From contig NZ_JAKNCT010000008.1 in the NCBI RefSeq assembly GCF_022134585.1, forward strand, positions 62,001 to 126,000: a stretch of DNA of 64,000 nt, in the 5' to 3' direction. The position numbers and the translations under genes are program-made. A model generated the notes under the pieces. The model worked only from the letters and a program-made list of their open reading frames with translations, did not search any database and was not told the origin of the DNA. Within the stretch, counting starts at the first letter, position 1. Each line of letters starts with the position of its first letter. Positions 47,009 through 55,962 of the stretch are shown here, one piece after another. The stretch comes from Mesosutterella porci (lineage in GTDB: Bacteria; Pseudomonadota; Gammaproteobacteria; Burkholderiales; Burkholderiaceae_F).

Positions 47009-48955
47009 ATGCCAGAAGAAAAGAGCGTGGCCCGCAGGCCGATCGCGGAGCTCTCCGACCAGCTGATCAGCCAGATCGCTGCGGGCGAGGTGGTGGAGCG
47101 GCCCGCCTCCGTCGTGAAGGAGCTCGTCGAGAATGCGATCGACGCGGGGGCCGGCCGCATCGAGGTGCGGATCGAGGGCGGGGGACTGCGCAGGATCGCG
47201 GTGTCGGACAACGGCTGTGGAATCCCGAAGGAGGAGCTGCCCCTGGCGCTGCGGCGCCACGCGACGAGCAAGATCCACAGCCTTCTGGAGCTCGAGTCCG
47301 TTGCGAGCCTGGGCTTCCGCGGCGAGGCCCTCGCCTCGATCGCCTCGATCGCGGGGCTGGTGCTCACGAGCCGCGTGCCCGGGGCGGATCACGCCTGGAG
47401 CATCGGTCCGGAGGGCGTTCAGCCCGCCTCCGGGGAGACGGGCACGCGGGTCGAGGTGACGGATCTGTTCTTCAAGACTCCGGCCCGGCGCAAGTTTCTC
47501 AAATCGGAGGCGACGGAGACCGCGCACTGCCTGCGCGAGTTCGAGCACGCAGCTCTCTCCCACCCCGGCGTCGAGATGCGCTTCTTCGCCAACGGGCGCG
47601 CCGTGTCGGTGCTGCCCGCGCAGTCTGCGCGGGAGCGCGCGAACGCGATCCTGCCGCACGATTTCGCCCAGGCCTCGCGCGAGGTGTTCGCCGAGTCAGA
47701 GGGACTGAAGGTGAGCGGCTGGGCGGGGCTGCCGACCGCCGCGCGCTCGCGCAGCGACGCCCAGTACTTCTTCGTCAACGGGCGCTGCATCCGCGACCGG
47801 ATGCTCCTGCACGCCCTGCGCCAGGGCTACAGCGACGTGCTCTACAACGGCGCGCAGCCCTCCTTCTGCCTCTTTCTCGAGGTGGATCCCTCGCAGGTCG
47901 ACGTGAACGTCCATCCGACCAAAAACGAGGTGCGCTTCCGCGAGAGCCAGCGCGTCCACCAGTTCGTCTTCCATGCGGTGGAGGCCGCGCTCGCTCCGGC
48001 GATGTCCGGAGGCCAGGCCCCGGAGTCGCTCTCCGGGGAGAGCCCGAAGCCCGAGGCGCAGGACTTGCCGCGCGCGGCCGAGTTCTTTTCCCGGCCGGCC
48101 GGGGCTGCGGAAGCGGCTCCAGCCTTCCGCGCCTCAAGGCAGGTCTCGCGCGCGGCCGCCCCGGGCTATGACCGGCGCAGGCCCCCGGTTCCCGGAATGG
48201 GCTGCCTCAGGCTCTTTGATCCCGGCGGCGGGGCCGGGACGGAGCGCGTTCCCGACGAGTTTGAAACGCTCGCTCCCCCCGCGGGCGGCGCCCCGGAGGC
48301 CGCCCCCGCGCAGCCCGGCCCTGAGGCGGGCGGCGGCGGGGGGCTTGCGACCCGGGACAACCCCTATCCGCTCGGCGAGGCCCTCGCCCAGGTGGGCGGC
48401 ATTTATGTCCTCGCGGAAAACCGCGAGGGGCTCGTGATCGTCGACATGCACGCCGCGCACGAGCGCATCTGCTACGAGCGGCTCAAGGCCCAGATGGATG
48501 CCTCGCGCATGCCCGTGCAGCAGCTGCTCATCCCGCTCGTTTTTTCCGTGGACCCGGTCGACATGGCGACCTTTGAGGAGCATGCGCAGGATCTGCGCAC
48601 CCTCGGGCTCGACGTCTCGGCCGCGTCGCCCGAGCACCTGAAGCTGCGCAGCGTCCCGGCGGTAATCTCCCAGGGCATCGATGAGGAGGGCCCCGGGCTG
48701 ATCCGCGAGGTGCTCGCGGACTTCCGGCGCTACGGGGGCACGAGGCTGCTCGAGGAGCACCGCAACGAGATCCTCTCCACGATGGCCTGCCACGGGGCGG
48801 TGCGGGCGCACCGGCTGCTCACCCGCGAGGAAATGAACAGCCTCCTGCGCTCGATGGAGAAGACCGAGCGCGCCGACGAGTGCAACCACGGGCGCCCCAC
48901 CTGGGTGCAGCTCTCGCTGGCCGATCTGGACCGACTTTTCCTGCGGGGGCGTTGA
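47009..48955 (+). CDS. mutL: DNA mismatch repair protein MutL
   Basis: A GHKL ATPase that couples MutS to downstream mismatch repair steps. The N-terminal domain (about 1-335) shows [31 protein letters not shown] and [13 protein letters not shown] low-complexity linker follows (about 340-460), then the dimerisation domain (about 470-648). I did not see a clear DQHA(X)2E(X)4E endonuclease motif; [10 protein letters not shown] occupies that region, so nicking activity is doubtful and MutH may or may not exist. The stop overlaps miaA (TGATG). Confidence 0.94.
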   Translation: MPEEKSVARRPIAELSDQLISQIAAGEVVERPASVVKELVENAIDAGAGRIEVRIEGGGLRRIAVSDNGCGIPKEELPLALRRHATSKIHSLLELESVASLGFRGEALASIASIAGLVLTSRVPGADHAWSIGPEGVQPASGETGTRVEVTDLFFKTPARRKFLKSEATETAHCLREFEHAALSHPGVEMRFFANGRAVSVLPAQSARERANAILPHDFAQASREVFAESEGLKVSGWAGLPTAARSRSDAQYFFVNGRCIRDRMLLHALRQGYSDVLYNGAQPSFCLFLEVDPSQVDVNVHPTKNEVRFRESQRVHQFVFHAVEAALAPAMSGGQAPESLSGESPKPEAQDLPRAAEFFSRPAGAAEAAPAFRASRQVSRAAAPGYDRRRPPVPGMGCLRLFDPGGGAGTERVPDEFETLAPPAGGAPEAAPAQPGPEAGGGGGLATRDNPYPLGEALAQVGGIYVLAENREGLVIVDMHAAHERICYERLKAQMDASRMPVQQLLIPLVFSVDPVDMATFEEHAQDLRTLGLDVSAASPEHLKLRSVPAVISQGIDEEGPGLIREVLADFRRYGGTRLLEEHRNEILSTMACHGAVRAHRLLTREEMNSLLRSMEKTERADECNHGRPTWVQLSLADLDRLFLRGR

Positions 48956-49926
48956 TGGCCTTTGATGCTCTGATGATCCTCGGGCCCACCGCCAGCGGGA
49001 AGACCGCGCTCGCGCTCGAGCTCGCCCGCCGGCTGCCCGCCGAGATTGTTTCCATCGACTCGGCTCTGGTCTACCGCGGCATGGACGTCGGCACCGCCAA
49101 GCCTACGCGCGGGGAGCGCCTCGCCGTGGTCCACCACCTGATCGACATCCGCGACATCGGCGAGCCCTACAGCGTGGCCGATTTCTTTGCCGACGTCTGC
49201 CGGCTGGTGCCGGAGATCCGCGCGAGGGGGCGGCTGCCGGTGCTCGCGGGCGGCACCATGCTCTATGCGAATGCGCTGCTGCGCGGGCTCTCGGACCTGC
49301 CGGGCACGGACCCGCAGGTGCGCGGGGAGGTTCTCCGGGAAGGCGCGCGGCGCGGCTGGGAGGCGATGCACGCCGAGCTCGCCCGGGTCGATCCCGCGGC
49401 GGCCGCGCGGCTCAAGCCCCTGGACAGCCAGAGGATCAGCAGGGCCCTCGAGCTTTACCGGATGACGGGCAGGACGATGACCGAGCTGCTTGCCGAGCAC
49501 CCCCCGAAAAAAGCGCCGTTTTCTTTTTTCACGGCCGCCCTCATCCCCTCCGACCGGGCCTGGCTGCACGAGAGGATCGCGCGGCGGTTCGATGCGATGC
49601 TTGCCGGGGGGTTCCTGCAGGAAGTGAAGAGGCTCACCGCTCTGCCCGGGTTTGATCCGGACAGCCCCGCCATGCGCTCGGTCGGCTACCGCCAGGCCCT
49701 CGAGTTCCTCAGAGGAGGCGTCTCCGAGCGGCAGTTCCGTGAAAAGGCTGTTGCCGCGACGCGCCAGCTGGCCAAGCGGCAGATCACCTGGCTGCGCTCC
49801 ATGCCCGTCTCAGCCGTCTTTGATCCCTGCGTGAAAGAGTCGGGGCGGGAGGCCGCCGCAATGCTGGCCGGCCAGCCCTGGGGGCTGCCCGCGGCTGCGG
49901 TCAAAGAAAAGCCGAAGGCTCTCTAG
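48955..49926 (+). CDS. miaA: tRNA dimethylallyltransferase MiaA
   Basis: MiaA adds a dimethylallyl group to A37 of tRNAs that read UNN codons. The P-loop [16 protein letters not shown] is at residues 9-24, followed by [17 protein letters not shown] near 36-52 and [12 protein letters not shown]. At 323 residues it is standard. The ATG overlapping the mutL stop is chosen over a longer upstream frame. mutL-miaA is a classic pair. Confidence 0.95.
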   Translation: MAFDALMILGPTASGKTALALELARRLPAEIVSIDSALVYRGMDVGTAKPTRGERLAVVHHLIDIRDIGEPYSVADFFADVCRLVPEIRARGRLPVLAGGTMLYANALLRGLSDLPGTDPQVRGEVLREGARRGWEAMHAELARVDPAAAARLKPLDSQRISRALELYRMTGRTMTELLAEHPPKKAPFSFFTAALIPSDRAWLHERIARRFDAMLAGGFLQEVKRLTALPGFDPDSPAMRSVGYRQALEFLRGGVSERQFREKAVAATRQLAKRQITWLRSMPVSAVFDPCVKESGREAAAMLAGQPWGLPAAAVKEKPKAL

Positions 49927-49955
49927 AGGGACGGCGTCCCTGCAGGCCTTCGGCT
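49900..49955 (-). terminator. Intrinsic terminator for purM (minus strand)
   Basis: AGCCGAAGGC (49910-49919) pairs with GCCTTCGGCT (49946-49955). Read on the minus strand the stem is followed by TTTTCTTTG. It therefore fits the end of purM, about 57 bases beyond its stop, and overlaps the last codons of miaA. A second small hairpin (AGGGAC/GTCCCT) sits in its loop. Confidence 0.6.
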
Positions 49956-50012
49956 CGGACGGCGCTTCTCCCCCGCATCTGGGGACAGCGCCTTTTTCGC
50001 CCCGGGCGGGGG

Positions 50013-51044
50013 TCAGATCACGACGCAGCCGGGATCCTTCGGATCGCGGCGGGGGACGACTTCGCCCAGCTCGTAGACCTTTTCGCCTTCGCGTTCGAAA
50101 GCGGCCTGAGCGGCGTCCTTGGCCTCAGCGGGGACGACCACCACCATGCCGATGCCGTTGTTGAAGACGCGCAGCATCTCATCGTCGGCGATGCCGCCCT
50201 GCTGCTGCAGCCAGTCGAAGATCGCCGGCCGCTTCCAGGCGTCGCGGTGGATCACCACCTGGCTGTGCTGCGGGATGACGCGCGGAACGTTTTCCACGAG
50301 GCCGCCGCCCGTGATGTGGGCCATCGCGTGCACCGGCACCTGTTCGAGCACCTTCATGACGGATTTGCAGTAAATGCGTGTGGGCTCCATCAGCCGGTCG
50401 GCGAGGGTCGCTCCGTCAAAGGGCATGTTCCAGTCCGCGCCGCTCACCTCGACCACCTTGCGGATGAGGGAAAAGCCGTTGCTGTGCGGGCCGGAGGAGG
50501 CCAGCCCGAGCACGGCGTCGCCCGGCTTCACGGCCGAGCCGTCGATGATCCTGGACTTCTCCACCACGCCCACGGCGAAGCCCGCGAGGTCGTACTCGCC
50601 CTCGGGATACATGCCCGGCATTTCGGCCGTTTCCCCGCCGATGAGCGCGCAGCCCGCGAGCTCGCAGCCCCTGGCGACGCCCTTCACCACGCGCTCGGCG
50701 ATGTCGACGTCGAGCTTCCCGCAGGAGAAGTAGTCGAGGAAAAAGACGTTCTTCGCTCCCTGCACCAGCACGTCGTTCACGCTCATGGCGACCAGATCCT
50801 GGCCCACGGTGTCGTGGCGGTTCAGCCGGAACGCGAGCATCAGCTTCGTGCCGACGCCGTCCGTGCCGGTCACGAGCACCGGCTCCCTGTAGTCTCTGCT
50901 GATTTCAAAAAGCGCGCCGAAGCCCCCGATGGAGCCAAGGACTCCCGGAATCAGGGTGCGTTTCGCGAAAGGCTTGATGCGTTCGACCAGTTCATCGCCG
51001 TTGTCGATGGAAACGCCGGCGGCATCGTACGAAAGTTGTGTCAT
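50013..51044 (-). CDS. purM: Phosphoribosylformylglycinamidine cyclo-ligase (AIR synthetase)
   Basis: PurM closes the imidazole ring in purine synthesis using ATP. The 343-residue protein shows [20 protein letters not shown] at the N terminus, [12 protein letters not shown] near 59-70, [21 protein letters not shown] near 135-155 and the glycine-rich [13 protein letters not shown]. It is divergent from hda across a 160-base gap containing an AT-rich stretch (about 51100-51130) likely to hold promoters. Confidence 0.97.
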   Translation of the reverse strand: MTQLSYDAAGVSIDNGDELVERIKPFAKRTLIPGVLGSIGGFGALFEISRDYREPVLVTGTDGVGTKLMLAFRLNRHDTVGQDLVAMSVNDVLVQGAKNVFFLDYFSCGKLDVDIAERVVKGVARGCELAGCALIGGETAEMPGMYPEGEYDLAGFAVGVVEKSRIIDGSAVKPGDAVLGLASSGPHSNGFSLIRKVVEVSGADWNMPFDGATLADRLMEPTRIYCKSVMKVLEQVPVHAMAHITGGGLVENVPRVIPQHSQVVIHRDAWKRPAIFDWLQQQGGIADDEMLRVFNNGIGMVVVVPAEAKDAAQAAFEREGEKVYELGEVVPRRDPKDPGCVVI

Positions 51045-51204
51045 GAGTGCGGTCTCAGAGAAACATGAGAAAAGAGGAGCGCGGTAAACTTCATCCTGCG
51101 CAGTTACATTATTCTAAAGATTCTAGTCTAGGCTTTCCGTGAAGTCAGTTTCAGACCGCCTGTTTGTCAGCGCGGCGCGGCTCACCGAGGTCCGACCGCT
51201 TTAA

Positions 51205-51912
51205 ATGGCACAAGAGCAGCTCACACTGGATCTGCAGATCCGGCCGGCGCCGAGTCTTGGCAATTTCGCCGTAGGCGACAACGCTGAGCTCGTCGCCGTG
51301 CTTTCCGCAGTCGAGAACGCCCGGCCTTCCGCCCAGTTCATTTACATCTGGGGCGGGGCCGGCGTGGGCCGCACGCACCTTCTGCACGCGATCGATCCCC
51401 TTGCGGGATTCAAACGGGTGCCCCGGTTCGCGCCCGGCAGGCGCATCTACACGGTCGACGACGTCGACGCGCTCTCCGAGCCGGAGCAGCAGCAGCTCTT
51501 CGATCTCATGAACGAGGTGCACGCGCACCCCGGCAGCGGCGGGGTTCCGGACTACTGCCTCGTCACGGCGGGCAGCCGCCCGCCCTCCCAGATGAAGGGC
51601 CGCCCGGACGTGCTCTCGAGGCTGTCCTGGGGGCTCGTGTTCCAGGTGCGGCCGCTCACCGACGAGCAGAAGGACCGGGCGCTTGCCAAGATCGCCCGCG
51701 ACAGCAGAATTGAGCTGCCGGACGACGCCCGGCAGTGGCTGCTGCTGCACCTGCCGCGCGACATGGGCACGCTCACCGAGGCGGTGTTTGAGGTGGAGCG
51801 CTACGCGCTGAAGACTTCCCGGCGCGTCACCCGCGCGCTCGTGCGCCAGTGCTTTGCCCCGAAGCGCGCGGAGGAAGGCCAGGATGACGCCCGCCCGCAG
51901 CCTTCGAGCTGA
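51205..51912 (+). CDS. hda: DnaA regulatory inactivator Hda
   Basis: An AAA+ homologue of the DnaA ATPase core, 235 residues. With the DNA-loaded clamp it triggers ATP hydrolysis by DnaA after initiation. The N-terminal QLTLDL (residues 5-10) is the clamp-binding motif. The P-loop reads GGAGVGRTHLLHA, with Arg in place of Lys as in other Hda proteins. It lacks the DnaA DNA-binding domain. Location between purM and pcnB is typical, but the AI-2E permease and HAD phosphatase genes often seen here are missing. Confidence 0.92.
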   Translation: MAQEQLTLDLQIRPAPSLGNFAVGDNAELVAVLSAVENARPSAQFIYIWGGAGVGRTHLLHAIDPLAGFKRVPRFAPGRRIYTVDDVDALSEPEQQQLFDLMNEVHAHPGSGGVPDYCLVTAGSRPPSQMKGRPDVLSRLSWGLVFQVRPLTDEQKDRALAKIARDSRIELPDDARQWLLLHLPRDMGTLTEAVFEVERYALKTSRRVTRALVRQCFAPKRAEEGQDDARPQPSS

Positions 51913-51940
51913 AGGGCGGGTTCTTGATGAAAATAAAGAA

Positions 51941-53530
51941 ATGGCAGTTTTTCAGACTTTTGTACGCAAGGTAAGGAACATGCTCGGCGTTACGGCCGGC
52001 ACGCAGGTTCAGAAGACTCCGAGGATTATTCCGGCCTCGGTCCACGGCATCGACCCGAAGCTTGTCGCCTGGCAGGCGATCCGGACCTGCGAGGCGCTGC
52101 AGCGGCGCGGCTTCAAGGCCTACATCGTCGGCGGCGCGGTTCGGGACATGCTGCTCGGGGTGACGCCGAAGGACTTCGACGTCGCCACCGACGCGACGCC
52201 CGAGCAGGTGAAGGCCTGCGAGCGGCGCGCGATCATCATCGGCCGGCGCTTCAAGCTCGTGCATGTGATTTTCGGCCGCGAGGTGATCGAATGCGCGACC
52301 TTCCGCTCGCTCGACACCCAGGGCGTGCGCAAGGACGAGAACGGGCGCGTGATCTCCGACAACATCTACGGCGAGATGTGGGAGGACGCGGCCCGCCGCG
52401 ACTTCACGATCAACTCGCTCTACTACAACCCCGCCACCCAGGAGATTCTCGATTACCACAACGGCTACGAGGATCTGCGCGCGAAGTGCCTGCGCATCAT
52501 CGGCGACCCCGAAGTGCGCTATCGCGAGGATCCGGTGAGGATGATGCGGGCGGTGCGCATCGCCTCGAAGCTCGGCTTCCGCATCGACGAGGAGACGCGG
52601 CGCCCCATCCCGAAGATGGCCCCGCTGCTCAAGAACGTGCCCGACGCGCGGCTTTTTGACGAAATCATCAAGCTGCTCACGAGCGGCCACGCTCTGGCCT
52701 GCATCAGGGAGTTCAAGCGCGAGGGGCTGCACCACGGGCTGCTGCCGGTGCTCGACCTGATGGATACCGCCTCCGAGGGCGAGAAGTTTCTGATGCTCGC
52801 CCTCCAGCGCACCGACGAGCGCATCAATGCGGGCAAGAAAACCTCGCCCGCCTTCCTTTTTGCGACGCTGCTGTGGCCGCAGATGCTCAAGCGCTGGAAC
52901 TCCTTCATCGCGAAGGGCGAGAGCCGCCCCCAGGCGCTCTACGATGCCAGCGGGCTCGTGCTTGACAGCCAGTGTCAAAACCTCACGATCCAGCGCCGCT
53001 ACATCGCCGACATCCGCCTCATCTGGATGCTGCAGTACCGCTTCGAGCGCCGCTACGGCAAGGCGCCCTTCGGGTTGGTCGAGCACCCCAAGTACCGCGC
53101 GGCCTACGACTTCATGATGCTGCGCGCACAGATCGGTCAGGTCCCGGTCGAGGTCGTGCAGTGGTGGAAGAACTTCTACGAGGCGGACGAGCAGGAGCGC
53201 CACGCGCTGGTCGCGGCAGCCGAAAAGGAGGCCCGCAGGGCCGGCTCCGCAAAGCGGCGGGCCGCGCCCCTGCAGCCCTCTGAGGCCGCCTCCCTCGCCC
53301 TCAATCCGCAGCCCGGCCAGGGGCCGATCCCGCGCCCGCAGGGCGAGGACTCCGAGGATGCGGGCGAGGGCCGCAGGCGCTTCCGCGGCCCGAGGCGCCG
53401 CCGCAGCCGCGCGAAGGCCCCCGAGGCTCCGACAACGTTTTTCGTGCCGCCGGAATCCGACCGGAAGCTCACGCGCCAGCAGCGTCCCTACCGGCCTGCC
53501 AAGGCCGATCCGGATGTGAGGGAGGGCTGA
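51941..53530 (+). CDS. pcnB: Poly(A) polymerase I
   Basis: PcnB adds 3' poly(A) tails that speed RNA decay. The class II nucleotidyltransferase head has YIVGGAVRDMLLG and Asp78/Asp80 in KDFDVATDATP, then RRDFTINSLYY and a tRNA-NT-like neck. The C-terminal tail is Arg-rich (GRRRFRGPRRRRSR), probably RNA-binding. The ATG giving MAVFQTFVRKV is preferred over upstream Mets that overlap hda; its ribosome binding site is weak. At 529 residues it is longer than E. coli PcnB because of the tail. Confidence 0.92.
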   Translation: MAVFQTFVRKVRNMLGVTAGTQVQKTPRIIPASVHGIDPKLVAWQAIRTCEALQRRGFKAYIVGGAVRDMLLGVTPKDFDVATDATPEQVKACERRAIIIGRRFKLVHVIFGREVIECATFRSLDTQGVRKDENGRVISDNIYGEMWEDAARRDFTINSLYYNPATQEILDYHNGYEDLRAKCLRIIGDPEVRYREDPVRMMRAVRIASKLGFRIDEETRRPIPKMAPLLKNVPDARLFDEIIKLLTSGHALACIREFKREGLHHGLLPVLDLMDTASEGEKFLMLALQRTDERINAGKKTSPAFLFATLLWPQMLKRWNSFIAKGESRPQALYDASGLVLDSQCQNLTIQRRYIADIRLIWMLQYRFERRYGKAPFGLVEHPKYRAAYDFMMLRAQIGQVPVEVVQWWKNFYEADEQERHALVAAAEKEARRAGSAKRRAAPLQPSEAASLALNPQPGQGPIPRPQGEDSEDAGEGRRRFRGPRRRRSRAKAPEAPTTFFVPPESDRKLTRQQRPYRPAKADPDVREG

Positions 53531-53534
53531 GGCG

Positions 53535-54059
53535 ATGACAGAGCGCTCGCCTGTGACGGCCTGCATTGGGCTCGGCGCGAACCTCGGCGACGCGCCCGCG
53601 GCGCTTCGGGAGGCGGCGCGCCGGATCGCGGCGCTGCCGGGCGTGATCTCGGTCCGGATGAGCAGCCTCTACCGCAGCGCTCCGGTGGACGCCGGGGGCC
53701 CCGATTACACGAACGCGGCGGCCCTGGTCGAGACGACGCTCCTGCCGCTGGAGCTGCTGCACGGCCTGCAGAAGATCGAGCGTGAGCTCGGGCGCGTGAG
53801 GCCGCCCGGAGTGCACAACGCGCCGCGGACGATCGACCTGGACCTCGAGCTCTACGGAGAGCTTCAGATCAGCCTCGCGCCGGAGCTGGTCGTGCCGCAC
53901 CCGAGGATGCACGAGCGGGCCTTCGTGCTCGAGCCGCTGCTCGAGCTCGATCCCGAAGCCGTGATCCCCGGCCGCGGCCCTGCCCGGAATTTCCTCGGGG
54001 CCGTGTCGCAGCAGCGGATCGAGCGGCTCGGCAGCGGCGGCCGGGGGGAGGGGGGCTGA
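53535..54059 (+). CDS. folK: 2-amino-4-hydroxy-6-hydroxymethyldihydropteridine pyrophosphokinase
   Basis: FolK transfers pyrophosphate from ATP to the pterin in folate synthesis. The 174-residue protein has CIGLGANLGD near residue 10, YRSAPVDAGGPDYTNAA near 46-62, and the signature RTIDLDLELYG near 96-106 followed by VPHPRMHERAFVLEPL. It follows pcnB closely, as in many proteobacteria. Its TGA shares bases with the ATG of the next small ORF, so the kdp genes directly continue this unit. Confidence 0.94.
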   Translation: MTERSPVTACIGLGANLGDAPAALREAARRIAALPGVISVRMSSLYRSAPVDAGGPDYTNAAALVETTLLPLELLHGLQKIERELGRVRPPGVHNAPRTIDLDLELYGELQISLAPELVVPHPRMHERAFVLEPLLELDPEAVIPGRGPARNFLGAVSQQRIERLGSGGRGEGG

Positions 54060-54154
54060 TGGGCGACATTCTCTACGCGGCGCTTTTCGCCGCCCTGGTG
54101 TGGCTCGCGCTGGTTTTTCTCGGCATTTGCCGCAGGTACAGGGGGCGCAGATGA
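54059..54154 (+). CDS. Small membrane ORF upstream of kdpF (uncharacterised)
   Basis: A 31-codon ORF beginning MGDILYAALFAALVW, with one predicted transmembrane helix (about residues 4-22) and a basic C terminus (CRRYRGRR) that suggests a cytoplasmic tail. A strong purine-rich ribosome binding site (GGGGGGAGGGGGG-like) precedes it. Its ATG overlaps the folK stop and its TGA overlaps the kdpF start (ATGA), so translation is coupled on both sides. I recall comparable unannotated small ORFs before kdpF in other genera, which supports reality, but this is unverified. It could be an accessory Kdp peptide. Confidence 0.65.
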   Translation: MGDILYAALFAALVWLALVFLGICRRYRGRR

Positions 54155-54252
54155 CTGATCCTGCCTGGATTCTGTGGCTGGGGGGCATCGCCGCAGTGTT
54201 CGTGCTGATCTACCTCCTTGCCGTGTTGTTCAACGCGGAGTTGCTTGACTGA
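54151..54252 (+). CDS. kdpF: KdpF, small stabilising subunit of the Kdp ATPase
   Basis: A 33-residue single-helix peptide ending YLLAVLFNAELLD, which matches the end of E. coli KdpF (YLVYALINAEAF). KdpF sits in the membrane part of KdpFABC and stabilises the complex. The start overlaps the upstream small ORF and the TGA overlaps the kdpA ATG (TGATG). Such short genes are easily missed by gene callers. Confidence 0.85.
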   Translation: MTDPAWILWLGGIAAVFVLIYLLAVLFNAELLD

Positions 54253-55958
54253 TGAAACTTTCCGCGGTCTTCCTGCTGCTCGGGGTCTTCGCGGTGATCT
54301 TCACCGCGAGCGTGCCTCTCGGCCTGTACATGGACGCGGTGTTCAGCGGCAGGCTCGCGGGCCGCTTTGCCTGGATGCGCCGCGTGGAAGGCGTCTTTCT
54401 CTTTCCGCTGGGCGAGAGCGGGCGCAGGCCGATGGACTGGCACGAGTACTGCTTGTCGCTCATCGCGCTCACCGTCGTGGGAACGGTGGCCGCCTACCTC
54501 ATCTTCCGCTTCCAGGACCTCCTGCCTCTCAATCCCCTGCACTATCCGGGGCTCTCGCCCGACCTTGCCTTCAACGCGGCGGTGTCCTTCTCCACGAGCA
54601 CGACCTGGCAGTCCTTTGCGGGCGAGAGCACGATGAGCCTGCTCTCGCAGACCGTGGGGCTCACGGTGCTCGTGTTCCTGTCGTCCTCGATCGGCGTAGT
54701 CGCCGCGTTTGCCTTCGCGCGGGGTCTCGTGCAGAGCCGCGAGCCCTCGCTTGGCAACGCCTGGCAGGACATGGTGCGCTGCGTGCTCTGGCTCATGGTG
54801 CCCTCGGCGTTTCTCGTCTCGCTGCTTTTCGTCTCCCAGGGCTGCGTGCAGACCGACCAGGCCATGATCACCCTGAAGACGCTCGAGGGGGCGACGCAGC
54901 ACATCGCGGCGGGCCCCGCAGCCTCGCAGGAGGCACTGCGGCTGCTCACCGTGACCGGCGGAAGCTTCTTCAACGCGAACTCCGCCCACCCGTTCGCAAC
55001 GCCCACCGCCTTCATCTGCCTCGTGCAGATCGTCATGATGCTGCTCATGGCGAGCAGCCTTGTGTTCGCCTACGGGCGCATGACGGGCAACGTGCGCGAG
55101 GGCTTTTCCATCCTTTTCGGCATGGCGCTCGTTTTCACCGCGGCGTTCCTGCTCATCGCCTGGTCGGAGGGGCGCGCGAATCCCCTCATCGTCGCGCAGG
55201 GCGTCTCGCCCGGCTTCGGAAACATGGAGGGCAAGGAGGTGCGGCTCGGGGCGATGCTCACCTCGCTTTTTTCCGCGACCTCGGCGGCTAGCTCCGCGGG
55301 TTCCGCCGCCGGCTCCTACGATTCGATGCTGCCGCTGGGCGGCGGGGTCGTGCTCTGGCTGATCGAGCTGGGCGACGTGGTCTTCGGAGGCGCCCGCTCC
55401 GGCCTTTACACGATGCTCGGGCTCGCCATCGTCGCGGTTTTTGTGCTGGGCATGCTCATCGGGCGCACGCCCCGCTACATCGGCAAGAAGATCGACGCCT
55501 ACGACATGAAGATGGTGTGCGTGGCGCTACTCGTGCCGGCGATCTGCACGCTCATCGGCACCGCGGTGGCCTGCGTGACCGAGGCCGGCACGAATGCCGT
55601 GACGTCCTCCGGGCCGCACGGTTTCACCGAGATCCTCTTTGCCTTCTCCTCGGTTTCGAACAACAACGGGGCCGCCTTCGGCGGGCTCGCGGCGAACTCG
55701 CCTTTCTACAACACGGCGCTCGGCATCTGCATGTGGGTGAGCCGCCTTTTCACGATGACCGCGCTGCTCGCCGTGGCGGGCAACATGGCCTCCAAGCCCC
55801 GGGTGACCCATTCCGCCCAGGGCATCAGCACCGACGGCCCGGTCTTCTCCCTCATTTTTATCCTGGTCGCCGTGGTGATCTCGATCATCACCTACCTGCC
55901 CGCGCTCTCGCTCGGGCCGGTGGTCGAGGGCATCCGGCTTTTCTGGGGAGGAGCCTGA
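54252..55958 (+). CDS. kdpA: KdpA, K+-channel-like subunit of Kdp ATPase
   Basis: A 568-residue SKT-superfamily subunit with about ten helices and four pore loops, which selects and binds K+. Filter segments deviate: loop 1 is T115-S-T-T-W-Q120 where E. coli has TNTNWQ. Loop 2 is TGGSFFN with Ser238 where E. coli has NGGGFFN. Loop 3 keeps a Gly in ASSAGSA, and loop 4 NNNGAAF is nearly standard. Other landmarks (GFGNMEGKEVRLG, IGRTPRYIGKKID, GPHGFTEILFAF) are intact, so the fold is safe but ion affinity or selectivity may differ. Confidence 0.95.
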   Translation: MKLSAVFLLLGVFAVIFTASVPLGLYMDAVFSGRLAGRFAWMRRVEGVFLFPLGESGRRPMDWHEYCLSLIALTVVGTVAAYLIFRFQDLLPLNPLHYPGLSPDLAFNAAVSFSTSTTWQSFAGESTMSLLSQTVGLTVLVFLSSSIGVVAAFAFARGLVQSREPSLGNAWQDMVRCVLWLMVPSAFLVSLLFVSQGCVQTDQAMITLKTLEGATQHIAAGPAASQEALRLLTVTGGSFFNANSAHPFATPTAFICLVQIVMMLLMASSLVFAYGRMTGNVREGFSILFGMALVFTAAFLLIAWSEGRANPLIVAQGVSPGFGNMEGKEVRLGAMLTSLFSATSAASSAGSAAGSYDSMLPLGGGVVLWLIELGDVVFGGARSGLYTMLGLAIVAVFVLGMLIGRTPRYIGKKIDAYDMKMVCVALLVPAICTLIGTAVACVTEAGTNAVTSSGPHGFTEILFAFSSVSNNNGAAFGGLAANSPFYNTALGICMWVSRLFTMTALLAVAGNMASKPRVTHSAQGISTDGPVFSLIFILVAVVISIITYLPALSLGPVVEGIRLFWGGA

Positions 55959-55962
55959 GGCG

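Noticed and set aside
51510-51912. Possible DnaA instead of Hda
   Set aside because: It is only 235 residues, has the clamp motif QLTLDL and lacks the DnaA helix-turn-helix domain.
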